Shown here: positions 6,602-13,030 of the stretch, one piece after another
Position numbering within the stretch: position 1 is the first letter of the stretch
How the letters are laid out: each line of letters starts with the position of its first letter
Assembly (NCBI GenBank): GCA_020723935.1
Contig: DYHY01000020.1
Span: forward strand, 1 to 15,384
Source of the DNA: Candidatus Micrarchaeum sp.
GTDB lineage: Archaea > SpSt-1190 > DYHY01
Direction: 5' to 3'
DNA length: 15,384 nt
Notes under the pieces: model-generated
The model's input: only the letters and a program-made list of their open reading frames with translations
Told to the model about the DNA's origin: nothing
Databases searched by the model: none
Position numbers and translations under genes: made by a program

Positions 6602-7237
6602 TCAGTAGAGGCAAAGGGAGGTCCCGGAAAGCGATATTATGTTCCTGGAGAACATGCGCAGGAGGACGATCCTCGCCTCCTTGCAGCTCCCTATCGCGAG
6701 GGGGAGCGTCACCGCGGCCAGCTCCTCGGAAAAGCCGCTTGACTTGGACCAGTCCTTCGACCCGCCGGCGGTGATCCCGAGGAAGGAGAACGAAGGCTTG
6801 TCCGTGAAAAAGAGCCTTCCGGAGCGGGTGGAAAGGGCGGCTATCTGGGAGGACTCCTTCTCGGAGATGTTGAGGCTGGCCGAGGAGAGGACGGACGCGA
6901 TGACCTCGGCAGGAAGGTCGGTGGAGTTGAACGGGCAGTAGCAGAAGCCGTCCCCGGAGCAGTATTGCCTTGGGCAGACCACGACCGAGTAATAGTCGCC
7001 CTTGACAAGGAACGTCCTCCCCGCCGCTGTCACGTTCCTCTCGAACGGGGCGAGGTTCCAGTCCTTGGGGAGTTCCAGGCCCGAGGCCGGTGGTATCGCG
7101 AACAACGCCTTGTCCGCGAACGCCTGGGCGCGCGCCGGCGCCGGAAGGAGGGCGAGGAGGATCGCCATCGCGCAGGCGGCCGCGGGCAGCAGGAGAAGCT
7201 CCCGCGGAGCGCGGTCGGCGTCCACAGCATCCGACAT
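6602..7237 (-). CDS. Hypothetical secreted protein with a Cys cluster
   Basis: This 211-residue protein has an N-terminal signal peptide (hydrophobic core LLLLPAAACAMAILLALLPA at about residues 14-33, cleavage likely after APARAQA). The exported part carries a compact Cys cluster, CPRQYCSGDGFCYCPF (Cys 88, 93, 99 and 101), that could bind metal or form disulfides, and two further Cys near the C-terminus (SCKEAR and SLCLY). I do not recognise the family. The TATA-like CCATTAAATG at 7251-7260 is only 14-23 bases from ATG 7237, slightly close, so the true start may be a few codons further in (for example GTG at 7225). It is followed on the same strand by the regulator/propeller operon, which has its own promoter. 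Confidence 0.7.
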   Translation of the reverse strand: MSDAVDADRAPRELLLLPAAACAMAILLALLPAPARAQAFADKALFAIPPASGLELPKDWNLAPFERNVTAAGRTFLVKGDYYSVVVCPRQYCSGDGFCYCPFNSTDLPAEVIASVLSSASLNISEKESSQIAALSTRSGRLFFTDKPSFSFLGITAGGSKDWSKSSGFSEELAAVTLPLAIGSCKEARIVLLRMFSRNIISLSGTSLCLY

Positions 7238-7312
7238 CCGGAAGACAGGGCATTTAATGGATTCGCTCTTGTTGGGGAAAAACCGGATGAGGAGAGGACG
7301 GCCGGCCCTTTC

Positions 7313-8386
7313 TCAGAAGAGGCCGCCGAGGAAGGCAAGGAGGGGCGCCCTCAGGGCGTAGATCTGCTCCGCGAAGAGGAACGCCAAGAACGCCGCATAG
7401 ATGGCGATGAGGATGGCGCCCTGCTTCCTCCCGAATTCCTGGCCCGAGAGGAAGTTCCAGAAGACCAGGTTAGTGAGGAGCATGAAGAGGAAGAGGCTCG
7501 GGAAGAACGAGACTATCACCGGGGCGGGCGATATCAGGAGGCCTATCCCGAAGATGAGCGTGATGTTAGTTACTGTGCTCCCTATGGCGTCCCCCATCGC
7601 GAGGCCTATGTGGCCGCGGCGGAGCGATGCGAGCTCGACCGAGAGTTCCGGGACGGAAGTTCCGAAGGCCACCAATACCGCGCCGACTATCGATTTGGCA
7701 AGCCCTAGGGACTCGGCAAGGCCCACTCCTGAGGAGACAACGAACCCAGAGGAGACAATGATCCCGACCGTCGACCCGAGGAGGACGAGGAGGGCGGTTG
7801 CGGTCTCCTTGGCCTTGGCGCCGAGGTGCGATCCCTCGAAGACGAGCCTCACGCCCATGTGGAGCCTGCTTATCTTGGAGACTATCTGCTCCGTCGGCCC
7901 GGAATGCAGGACCTCCGCCTCATGGAGCCTGGGCTTCTGCCGTATGAGGGTGTAGCAGAAATAGAAGAACGTGATTATCAGGGCGAGGCCCATGAGCCTG
8001 CTCAGGGCGGTTGTGAGGAGGAAGAGTATCATTATCGCCGACGTAAGGAGGAGCGCGGAGGATATCTTCCTCACGGCCTGCTTGCCTTTGAGGACCTTCG
8101 GGTAGAGGAAGAAGCCCAGGCCCAGGACCAGGGCTATGTCCACGACGTTGGAGCCGAAGATGTTCCCGACCGAGAGGCCGAGCTTGTCGGCGGCGGAGGA
8201 GTTTATGGTGACCATCAGCTCGGGAAGGCTCGTGAGGACCGATATCAGAATGAACCCTATGGCGAGCTCGCTTATCCCGAGGAGCTTGGATAACTTGACG
8301 CCGTTCCTCACGGTGAGCTCCGAGAAGAACGCCAGGATGAGGAGGGAGGCCGCCAGGATCAGGAGGTTGACGAGGGCCGGATGCAT
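7313..8386 (-). CDS. Sodium/calcium exchanger (CaCA family, NCX_Mj/YrbG type)
   Basis: This 357-residue integral membrane antiporter exchanges Ca2+ for Na+ across the cytoplasmic membrane. Two inverted five-helix halves are visible. The alpha-1 repeat is LTSLPELMVTINSS then GLSVGNIFGSNVVD (about residues 51-83). The alpha-2 repeat is FGTSVPELSVELAS then LAMGDAIGSTVTN (about 241-274). The four ligands known from Methanocaldococcus NCX_Mj (Glu, Asn, Glu, Asp) are all in place here as E56, N75, E247 and D266. A hydrophilic cytosolic loop of about 40 residues (KPRLHEAEVL to AKAKET) separates the halves. The length is normal to slightly long. A TATA box (8411-8420) lies 25-34 bases before ATG 8386, so the transcript is probably leaderless. 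Ion preference cannot be read from sequence. Confidence 0.93.
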   Translation of the reverse strand: MHPALVNLLILAASLLILAFFSELTVRNGVKLSKLLGISELAIGFILISVLTSLPELMVTINSSAADKLGLSVGNIFGSNVVDIALVLGLGFFLYPKVLKGKQAVRKISSALLLTSAIMILFLLTTALSRLMGLALIITFFYFCYTLIRQKPRLHEAEVLHSGPTEQIVSKISRLHMGVRLVFEGSHLGAKAKETATALLVLLGSTVGIIVSSGFVVSSGVGLAESLGLAKSIVGAVLVAFGTSVPELSVELASLRRGHIGLAMGDAIGSTVTNITLIFGIGLLISPAPVIVSFFPSLFLFMLLTNLVFWNFLSGQEFGRKQGAILIAIYAAFLAFLFAEQIYALRAPLLAFLGGLF

Positions 8387-8410
8387 CGCTCGGAAGGGCG
8401 GAGGGCGTCC

Positions 8411-8420
8411 TCATATAAAT
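8411..8420 (-). promoter_or_regulatory. TATA box of the CaCA exchanger gene
   Basis: ATTTATATGA on the minus strand lies 25-34 bases before ATG 8386, the only AT-rich patch in the intergenic region. Confidence 0.6.
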
Positions 8421-8455
8421 TGGAGACGGGTCGCGCCGGCGGGCGGAGAGGCATC

Positions 8456-8860
8456 CTAGCGCGAGGCCTTGGACCCAGTTTCCCGCTCCTTGCCGCTGCC
8501 CTCGAAATCCATCGCGCACGAGTTCATGCAGAAGCGCTTCCCCGTCTCCGTCGGCCCGTCGTCGAAGACGTGGCCGATGTGACTCCCGCATCTCCCGCAG
8601 AGCACCTCGGTGCGCGCCATCCCGTGGCTGGTGTCGGGGCGCAGTTCGACTGCCCGGGGGGAGATCGGCGAATCGAAGCTCGGCCAGCCGGTCCCGGACT
8701 CGAACTTGGCGCCGGAGGAGAAGAGGGCGCTCCCGCAGTACGCGCACCGGTACGTCCCGTCCCCCATGTTGTGGAGGAGCTTGCCGCTGAAAGCCGGCTC
8801 GGTCGCCCCCTCCCGCAGGACCGCCATCTGTTCGGGCGTGAGCTTCCCCAGCTTTTCCAT
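8456..8860 (-). CDS. msrB: Peptide methionine (R)-S-oxide reductase
   Basis: This 134-residue cytosolic repair enzyme reduces methionine-R-sulfoxide in proteins. The two CxxC zinc pairs are present (CAYC, Cys 39 and 42; CGRC, Cys 88 and 91). So are the SGTGWPSF motif (about 55-62), HIGHVFDDGP (about 94-103) and the catalytic region KRFCMNSCAMDF, with the catalytic Cys at 111. An extra Cys at 115 replaces the usual Ser/Ala. ATG 8860 is chosen because it gives the standard N-terminus (KLTPEQMAVLREGATEPAFS) and lies 21-30 bases after a TATA box at 8881-8890. A much longer open frame runs through it from 9739, but the extra part is unrelated to MsrB. Downstream on the same strand is the exchanger gene, with its own promoter. 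Confidence 0.95.
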   Translation of the reverse strand: MEKLGKLTPEQMAVLREGATEPAFSGKLLHNMGDGTYRCAYCGSALFSSGAKFESGTGWPSFDSPISPRAVELRPDTSHGMARTEVLCGRCGSHIGHVFDDGPTETGKRFCMNSCAMDFEGSGKERETGSKASR

Positions 8861-8880
8861 CCCGGCCGGGTGGGGCCCTG

Positions 8881-8890
8881 GCTGATAAAC
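8881..8890 (-). promoter_or_regulatory. TATA box of msrB
   Basis: GTTTATCAGC on the minus strand lies 21-30 bases before ATG 8860. Confidence 0.5.
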
Positions 8891-8919
8891 CCTTCGGTGC
8901 CCGGGGGGTGGAGGATCCC

Positions 8920-9366
8920 TCACTCGAGGATCTTGCGCGGGCCCAGCGAAGCGACGAAGACCATCAGGACGCAGAAGGCGAGGACCGCCGCGAAGTCCAG
9001 GGGGACGCTCGCCGTCGCGCCATCCCCCCTGACGGCGAGGACGTTCTGAACGCTGATGTAGGAGAGCTCGACGAGCCGCTCCTCCGTCTCCTCCCTCGTC
9101 ACGCCCGCGCATATCACGTGCGGGACGGGCTCCACTTCCCCGTAGCGGGCGCAGACAATTGCGGCCACCCCCGCCGTCGCCGGCTTCCTCCTCCCCCTGC
9201 TGGGGCGCCGGACGTGCCGGGTTATCTCCACGTACGAGACCCCGAGGTTGACGAGCGGGTCGAGAAGCTCTCCTACAGCCTCCCTTCCGCTCCCGCTCCC
9301 GACGGTTTCTTCCACCACGACGACGATCCGTGGAGGAACAAAGTGCTCCGCCGACGCGCAGTGCAT
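8920..9366 (-). pseudogene. Methylenetetrahydrofolate reductase N-terminal fragment with a foreign hydrophobic tail
   Basis: Residues 39-115 of this 148-residue frame resemble the MetF/MTHFR barrel start: VNLGVSYVEITRHVRR, GVAAIVCARYGEVEPVPHVI, CAGVTREETEERLVEL and VQNVLAVRGD. The matching family pattern is 'FVxVTYH...G.aAai..kYgvepvPHi.CgGfTrEETE..LidL.ylgi.NvLalRGD'. MTHFR proteins are normally about 290-320 residues; here homology stops right after RGD. The frame then ends in an unrelated hydrophobic stretch, DFAAVLAFCVLMVFVASLGP, and a stop at 8920. The upstream part (EHFVPPR, compare EFFPPR) is poor and overlaps the Cys-rich fragment on the other strand. I read this as a deletion remnant. 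An intact two-part small protein is a less likely alternative. Confidence 0.6.
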
Positions 9367-9654
9367 CGCCTACGCGGAAAGCCTGTGCGCCTCCGACGAC
9401 CGCCACTGCCTCATCAGGAGCAAGCTCTTCCGCTGCGGCCTCTCGTCGGACAAGCTGTGCCATGCCTGCTACCGCGTCGCCTCGCTCGCCATCGAGGGGG
9501 AGGCGGGCTACGACGATCGGTGCTTCACATGCGTCGAGGGCCTCGAGATGGACCTTCCAAGGACGGCTGCCCGAAGGATGTCGCCGCGCCCACGTACTGC
9601 GAGAGAGGAGACTGCGTCGCGCAGATGGGCTCCACGATCGTGAAGGTCGAATAG
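9336..9654 (+). pseudogene. Cys-rich protein fragment, frameshifted
   Basis: The plus strand reads GGTKCSADAQCIAYAESLCA, then DRHCLIRSKLFRCGL, KLCHACYRVASLAIEGEAGY and DRCFTCVEGLEMDL. It then needs a shift near 9558-9565 to continue as KDGCPKDVAAPTYCERGDCV and end at TAG 9652-9654. The spacing of the many Cys, continuous across the frame change, argues that the two pieces were one gene. The C-terminus looks complete. No start or signal peptide is found, because upstream sequence belongs to the MTHFR fragment on the other strand. Paired Cys suggest a disulfide-rich exported protein or a metal-binding one. The family is not recognised. The gene is broken by at least a 5' deletion and one frameshift. 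Confidence 0.5.
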
Positions 9655-9670
9655 GAAAGTCAGGCTCCCC

Positions 9671-9744
9671 TTTCCGCATGGTTCCGCATGGTTCCGCATG
9701 GTTCCGCATGGTTCCGCATGGTTCCGCATGGTTCCACATAGTTC
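9671..9744. repeat. 10-base tandem repeat (GTTCCGCATG), about 7 units
   Basis: Units start at 9671 (first base differs), 9681, 9691, 9701, 9711, 9721 (the middle five perfect) and 9731 (two differences, GTTCCACATA), with a partial unit after. Because 10 is not a multiple of 3, reading frames through it change every unit, and the array sits between a broken gene and non-coding sequence, so it is not coding. There are no spacers, so it is not a CRISPR. Confidence 0.95.
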
Positions 9745-9745
9745 T

Positions 9746-10030
9746 TGCCGCCTTGCGCGGCGCCCCGGCCCCTGGCGGGCGACTATCCGCACTCGTTCTC
9801 GGATCTCTGCCGCCCGCTAGACGAAGCCACCTCCGGACTCCCCGGCGGGCTTCAGGCCCTTCTTAGGCGCCCTTCGCACGCGCCGGCCGCACGACGCGAC
9901 GGCTTACCTCTACCTAGTGTCCCCGAGGTAGCAGGAAGAAGCGTTGGAGTAACGGCAAAAACTCTGGAAAGTATGTGGAGCCGGCGCTCCTCCGGCGCCA
10001 CCTAGACAGGTTTGTCTGCTTTCGTGGTAA
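9746..10030. other. GC-rich stretch without a recognisable gene; strong hairpins near 9975-10017
   Basis: No frame on either strand resembles a protein, and I find no match to tRNA, RNase P, 7S RNA or rRNA signatures. The sequence can fold strongly. GTGG-A-GCCGG, a 7-base loop, then CCGGC-G-CCAC at 9975-10001 forms a near-perfect stem, followed directly by AGACA-GGTT-TGTCT at 10004-10017. Another possible long-range pairing is GCGGGC/GCCCGC around 9770-9850. It could be a decayed gene or an unrecognised structured RNA. It ends just before the Fic gene promoter. Confidence 0.35.
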
Positions 10031-10065
10031 TTCGCTGTCTTTACTTTGTCAATACATTGTAAGTA

Positions 10066-10076
10066 TTTTTATAATC
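10066..10076 (+). promoter_or_regulatory. TATA box of the Fic gene
   Basis: TTTTTATAATC predicts a transcript start near 10095-10100. This makes a GTG start at 10090 unlikely and leaves a leader of about 55-60 bases before ATG 10156. Confidence 0.55.
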
Positions 10077-10114
10077 AGCCCTAGAATGTGTGCATAGACG
10101 CGTTTTTCTCCCAT

Positions 10115-10152
10115 GTGACTACGGAAGGGAAAGGCATATTAAATGTAGTCAC
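10115..10152 (+). promoter_or_regulatory. Inverted repeat in the Fic leader (operator or RNA hairpin)
   Basis: GTGACTAC at 10115-10122 and GTAGTCAC at 10145-10152 form a perfect 8-base inverted repeat with a 22-base spacer, ending three bases before ATG 10156. In the transcript it would fold into a stem right against the start codon. As DNA it could bind a dimeric regulator just after the predicted transcript start. Confidence 0.5.
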
Positions 10153-10155
10153 CTA

Positions 10156-11106
10156 ATGGAACATATGTACCTCGAAAAGAGGAAGGTTGGCAGGTCGGTG
10201 AAATACTATCTCGTCCACTCCTACCGCGAAAAGGGCAGGGTGAGGCAGCTACGCAAGTACGTGGGGATCGATTTGAATGGAAAGAAACTCTCCGAAGCCG
10301 TCAGCAGGACAAGGCAAGAATTCGGGAAAGCTCTCGAGGAGATAAACACGACTGTCTTCCTCTTCACCCTAACGAAGCGCCAGCTGGAGCGGCTCAACCA
10401 GCAAGGGGAACTATCTGCAGTCAGGCACCTGGACAGGGCGGATTGGAGGAAGTTTACGGAGGATTTCGTCTACAACACCAACGCGATAGAAGGCTCAAAA
10501 GTCGAGCGGAGAGCGGTCCCGGAAATACTCGAAGCTCCTCTGAAGGAGAACGCGGATAGCGACGAGCTTGAGACGGCGGGGGTTGCGAGGGCCCTAGAAT
10601 ATGTCAGGAAAACCAGGGAAAAGGACATCTCGCTGTCCCTCATAAAAGAGCTCCACAGGCTGTGCTTTTCCGGCTCCAAACCGTTCGCAGGGGAGATCAG
10701 GCGGTCTGAAGTCGTCATAACCAACGCCAAAAAGGGGATAGTCCACCGGGGCGCCCCGGCAAAGGACGTTCCGGGTCTATTGGAAGAAATTGTCTCCTGG
10801 TACGAGAAGAACCAGACCAAATTCAGGCCTCTAGTCCTTGCAGCGATCGTGCACAACCAGTTCGAGCACATTCACCCGTTCGCCGACGGCAACGGCCGAG
10901 TAGGGCGGCTCCTTCTCAACTTCGTCCTCCTGAAGAACAGCTATCCGCCGATAAACATAACCTTGGAGGATCGAGCGGAGTACTATTCCGTTTTGGAAGC
11001 CTATTCCAAGGATCAAGACATACGTCCGAGCGTGACCTTCTTGATAAAGCAGTACAAGAAAGGGCTGATCGGAGGAAGAAAGCGACGGCGTGAGATAGAA
11101 AACTAA
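10156..11106 (+). CDS. Fic domain protein, class II-like (adenylyltransferase family)
   Basis: From ATG 10156 the protein has 316 residues. Fic proteins usually transfer AMP from ATP to a hydroxyl side chain of a target protein. The catalytic motif HPFADGNGRVGR is complete (about residues 240-251), with the His base and the acidic, Gly and Arg residues present. The inhibitory motif [S/T]xxxE[G/N] occurs ahead of the Fic core as TNAIEG (about 108-113), which places it in the self-inhibited class II arrangement. A flap-like GEIRRSEVVITN precedes the core. The basic N-terminal region (YLEKRKVGRSVKYYLVHSYR) is typical of archaeal Fic proteins. The C-terminus ends in a basic stretch GGRKRRREIEN. 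Starts at 10165 (ATG) or 10090 (GTG) are possible; the TATA position favours 10156 or 10165. No antitoxin gene is adjacent, consistent with built-in inhibition. Confidence 0.92.
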   Translation: MEHMYLEKRKVGRSVKYYLVHSYREKGRVRQLRKYVGIDLNGKKLSEAVSRTRQEFGKALEEINTTVFLFTLTKRQLERLNQQGELSAVRHLDRADWRKFTEDFVYNTNAIEGSKVERRAVPEILEAPLKENADSDELETAGVARALEYVRKTREKDISLSLIKELHRLCFSGSKPFAGEIRRSEVVITNAKKGIVHRGAPAKDVPGLLEEIVSWYEKNQTKFRPLVLAAIVHNQFEHIHPFADGNGRVGRLLLNFVLLKNSYPPINITLEDRAEYYSVLEAYSKDQDIRPSVTFLIKQYKKGLIGGRKRRREIEN

Positions 11107-11164
11107 CTTTGCAGGTGGAGCTGGGTTCGCACCTCACATAGAAAAGGTGCCCTCCGCAGAGGAT

Positions 11165-11200
11165 CCCTGCAAACAAAGTATTAGCTCTCTACTTTGCAGG
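11165..11200 (-). other. Hairpin immediately downstream of tRNA-Cys
   Basis: On the minus strand, starting four bases after the tRNA, CCTGCAAAGT (11191-11200) can pair with ACTTTGTTTGCAGGG (11165-11179), leaving a 3-base bulge and an 11-base loop. The arm ACTTTGCAGG also occurs as a direct repeat at 11106-11115. There is no following T run, so a simple terminator is not obvious. It may be a processing or termination structure. Confidence 0.4.
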
Positions 11201-11203
11201 GAG

Positions 11204-11274
11204 AGCCAGCGCCCGGAGTTGAACCGGGCTCCTCCGATCTGCAGTCGGGCACATGGCCGCTCTGTCACGCTGGC
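11204..11274 (-). tRNA. tRNA-Cys (GCA)
   Basis: The minus strand folds as a tRNA with acceptor stem GCCAGCG/CGCTGGC (7 of 7), a short D arm ACA/TGT with GG in the loop, anticodon loop CTGCAGA with anticodon GCA (Cys) on stem CCGA/TCGG, a 5-base variable region, and T arm CCCGG-TTCAACT-CCGGG. The base after the acceptor stem is T, the U73 discriminator expected for tRNA-Cys. No intron is present and CCA is not encoded. The fifth anticodon-stem pair is a C-A mismatch. A TATA box lies upstream at 11301-11310. Confidence 0.93.
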
Positions 11275-11300
11275 TTTTTGGGCAATTGGCGGCTTTCCCG

Positions 11301-11310
11301 GCTTTAAATG
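11301..11310 (-). promoter_or_regulatory. TATA box of tRNA-Cys
   Basis: CATTTAAAGC on the minus strand lies 27-36 bases before the tRNA 5' end. It is divergent from the HAD gene TATA at 11338. Confidence 0.6.
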
Positions 11311-11337
11311 TTCTTTTGCCGGCGGGCCATGTCAAAT

Positions 11338-11346
11338 GATAAATAC
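11338..11346 (+). promoter_or_regulatory. TATA box of the HAD hydrolase gene
   Basis: GATAAATAC lies 24-32 bases before ATG 11370, fitting transcription start at or close to the start codon. Confidence 0.5.
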
Positions 11347-11369
11347 GGCACGTGGGAGGCAAGGGGGAG

Positions 11370-12014
11370 ATGGCACTCTCCAAGAAGGGACGGGCAATCG
11401 TTAAGAAACCGCGCGCGGTGATGCTAGACGTCGACGGGGTCCTCGTCGTCGAGAGCCACCTCTTCAGCGAGAGGCTCCATCGGGAGCACGGCATACCCAA
11501 GAAGGATGTCCTCGCGTTCTTCGAGAACGAGTTCTCCGACTGCGTCGTTGGCAAAGCCGACCTCAGGGACAGGATACGCCCCTACATGAGGAAGTGGGGC
11601 TGGCAGGCGGGCGTCAACCACCTCATGGAATACTGGTTCTCCTCGATAATGACCGACCCGCGCGCGATAGCGTTCGCGAGGAAGCTACGCTCGGGCGGGA
11701 CGCTCTGCGCCCTCGCATCGAACCAGGAGAGGCACCGGGCGGCGAGGCTCTCGGAGGTCCTCAACGCCGAGAGGGATTTCGACGGGTTCTTCCATTCCGC
11801 GGGCCTCGGGGCGAGGAAGCCGCAGAAGGAATTCTTCGGGAAGGCCTTCGCGCTCCTAGAAAAGAGGCTGCCGGGCCTGAAGAAAGACGAGGTCCTGTTC
11901 TGGGACGACTCGGCTGAGAACGTGGCGGCGGCCAGGAGGTTCGGCATGCGCTCCGAGCACTATTCGTCCTTCCCCGACTTCGAGAGGAAGATGGAGTCAG
12001 AGTACGGGTTCTAG
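11370..12014 (+). CDS. HAD-superfamily hydrolase (subfamily I, phosphatase-like)
   Basis: This 214-residue soluble enzyme is probably a small-molecule phosphatase of the HAD-IA group. Motif I is LDVDGVL (nucleophile D20 and acid/base D22), motif II is the Ser in CALASN (about S117), motif III is the Lys in ARKPQKEFF (about K150), and motif IV is FWDDSAENV (D179/D180). An alpha-helical cap fills about residues 30-100. The AENVAAARRFGMRSEHYSSF ending is typical of epoxide-hydrolase-like/beta-phosphoglucomutase-like members. The start is placed at ATG 11370, behind GGGGGAG, 24 bases after a TATA box; the GTG at 11352 would add only six residues. The substrate cannot be named. It is divergent from tRNA-Cys and convergent with the next gene. 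Confidence 0.9.
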   Translation: MALSKKGRAIVKKPRAVMLDVDGVLVVESHLFSERLHREHGIPKKDVLAFFENEFSDCVVGKADLRDRIRPYMRKWGWQAGVNHLMEYWFSSIMTDPRAIAFARKLRSGGTLCALASNQERHRAARLSEVLNAERDFDGFFHSAGLGARKPQKEFFGKAFALLEKRLPGLKKDEVLFWDDSAENVAAARRFGMRSEHYSSFPDFERKMESEYGF

Positions 12015-12038
12015 CAAGAGAAGGGGAAAACCGCCGGA

Positions 12039-12857
12039 TCACTTAATTCCCGCCACGTAGCTGGCCTGCCTCTTCCTTATCTCCTCTGGCGTGCGCGCGA
12101 TGGCTTCTCTCAGAAGGGCCTGCCTGGGCTGCTCAATGTCCCCGGTCGGCATTAAGTCCGGCGTGCGCATGAGGCGGTCGGCATCAACGCAGTACTTTAT
12201 CCCCGTCAAGCGCGATATGACGTCGATTAGGATGCCTTCGGGCGTCTGGAAGGCGCGATACCTCGCCCCGTCGAACTCCGCGTAGATGTTTTGTTTGGTA
12301 AATATTATTATGGGCTCCCTGGTTTTCCTCTTCGCTCCCGGACGGTCGTCGTAGTAGTCTCCGGCGACGAGAAGGGAGACCCACTCCCCTTCCGGAGAAA
12401 CGACGTATTTCCCGGGAGGGAGGGAGGGACAACCCAGGGGCATGTTGTCGGCCCCCACGTCAATCACCGGGAGCGTCCGCCCGTCCAGCGCCAGGAAGTA
12501 GGGGTTGCCGGCCAGGTTGACTATCCACGGCTCCTTTCTTTCGGCGGTTTCGGCGGGCGGCGTGACCATCTCGGTGTAGGTCATACACGAGGCCGACTCC
12601 CACCTCCTCCCGGAAAGCCCCTCCGGCTCGGGGAACCGCGCGTTCCCGCTCTGTCCCCCCTTCCGAGTCATGAGCCTCGCCAGGTGCACTTTCGTCCCGT
12701 CCTTCATCACCGCGTAGTCCCCGGCGGGGAGGTTTGTCCCCGCAAGCTCCTTGGCGGTGTACGTGACTAGCGGGAATGTCTTCCTGTTGGGCAGCCGCAC
12801 GAACCTCCTGCCACCCTGCGTGAATATCTGCGACTTGTTCTGCTTGTAGGATGCCAT
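12039..12857 (-). CDS. Unrecognised 272-residue protein with an internal duplication
   Basis: I do not recognise this protein. Two adjacent segments look related: residues about 18-60 (RRFVRLPNRKTFPLVTYTAK, then LPAGDYAVMKDGTKVHLARL) and about 115-165 (NPYFLALDGRTLPVIDVGA, then LPPGKYVVSPEGEWVSLLV). A third, shorter one may start at IYAEFDGARYRAFQTPEG. The repeated unit suggests a small beta-rich domain with a P-[PA]-G-[DK]-Y turn. There is no signal peptide or membrane segment. The start is ATG 12857, because GTGAT just before it (12862-12866) is a Shine-Dalgarno sequence rather than a GTG start. A TATA-like ACTTTTAATA lies at 12891-12900. The leader matches that of the 14670 gene closely. 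Confidence 0.75.
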   Translation of the reverse strand: MASYKQNKSQIFTQGGRRFVRLPNRKTFPLVTYTAKELAGTNLPAGDYAVMKDGTKVHLARLMTRKGGQSGNARFPEPEGLSGRRWESASCMTYTEMVTPPAETAERKEPWIVNLAGNPYFLALDGRTLPVIDVGADNMPLGCPSLPPGKYVVSPEGEWVSLLVAGDYYDDRPGAKRKTREPIIIFTKQNIYAEFDGARYRAFQTPEGILIDVISRLTGIKYCVDADRLMRTPDLMPTGDIEQPRQALLREAIARTPEEIRKRQASYVAGIK

Positions 12858-12861
12858 TTTT

Positions 12862-12866
12862 ATCAC
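12862..12866 (-). promoter_or_regulatory. Shine-Dalgarno site that decides the start of the 272-residue gene
   Basis: GTGAT, four bases before ATG 12857, complements the archaeal 16S rRNA 3' end and argues against using its GTG as the start. The neighbouring genes lack such sites. Confidence 0.55.
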
Positions 12867-13030
12867 TTCTTAACAGTAAGTAATCTGACTTATTAAAAGT
12901 CTTTCGTATTTCTTTTAAAAGAATAACTATTTAGCGGTCAAATAAAAAGTAACTCAATTTGTGAGAACTTGTTTAAGCCATTATTTTGAGCTATGTGCGC
13001 AAAAAGCCTGTTTTCTTGGGAGCTAGAAGC

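Noticed and set aside
7920-8747. Long minus-strand frame over the exchanger and msrB.
   Set aside because: It is a shifted-frame shadow, rich in Arg/Pro, across two well-supported genes.
8456-9739. A 427-residue minus-strand open frame containing MsrB.
   Set aside because: Only the last 134 residues are MsrB. The rest is Arg/Gly/Pro-rich, runs through the tandem repeat and the MTHFR fragment in another frame, and the TATA box at 8881-8890 supports the start at 8860.
9671-9744. CRISPR array or coding repeat.
   Set aside because: Units are directly adjacent 10-mers without spacers, and the frame changes with each unit, so the repeated NHAEPCGTMR peptide is accidental.
9746-10030. RNase P RNA or 7S RNA.
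   Set aside because: The conserved cores (GAGGAAAGTCC-like; GGAAGG-AGCA-like) are not found on either strand.
10090-10155. GTG start of the Fic gene 22 codons upstream.
   Set aside because: The TATA box at 10066-10076 would start transcription after this GTG, and the added residues span the inverted repeat and do not look like a Fic N-terminus.
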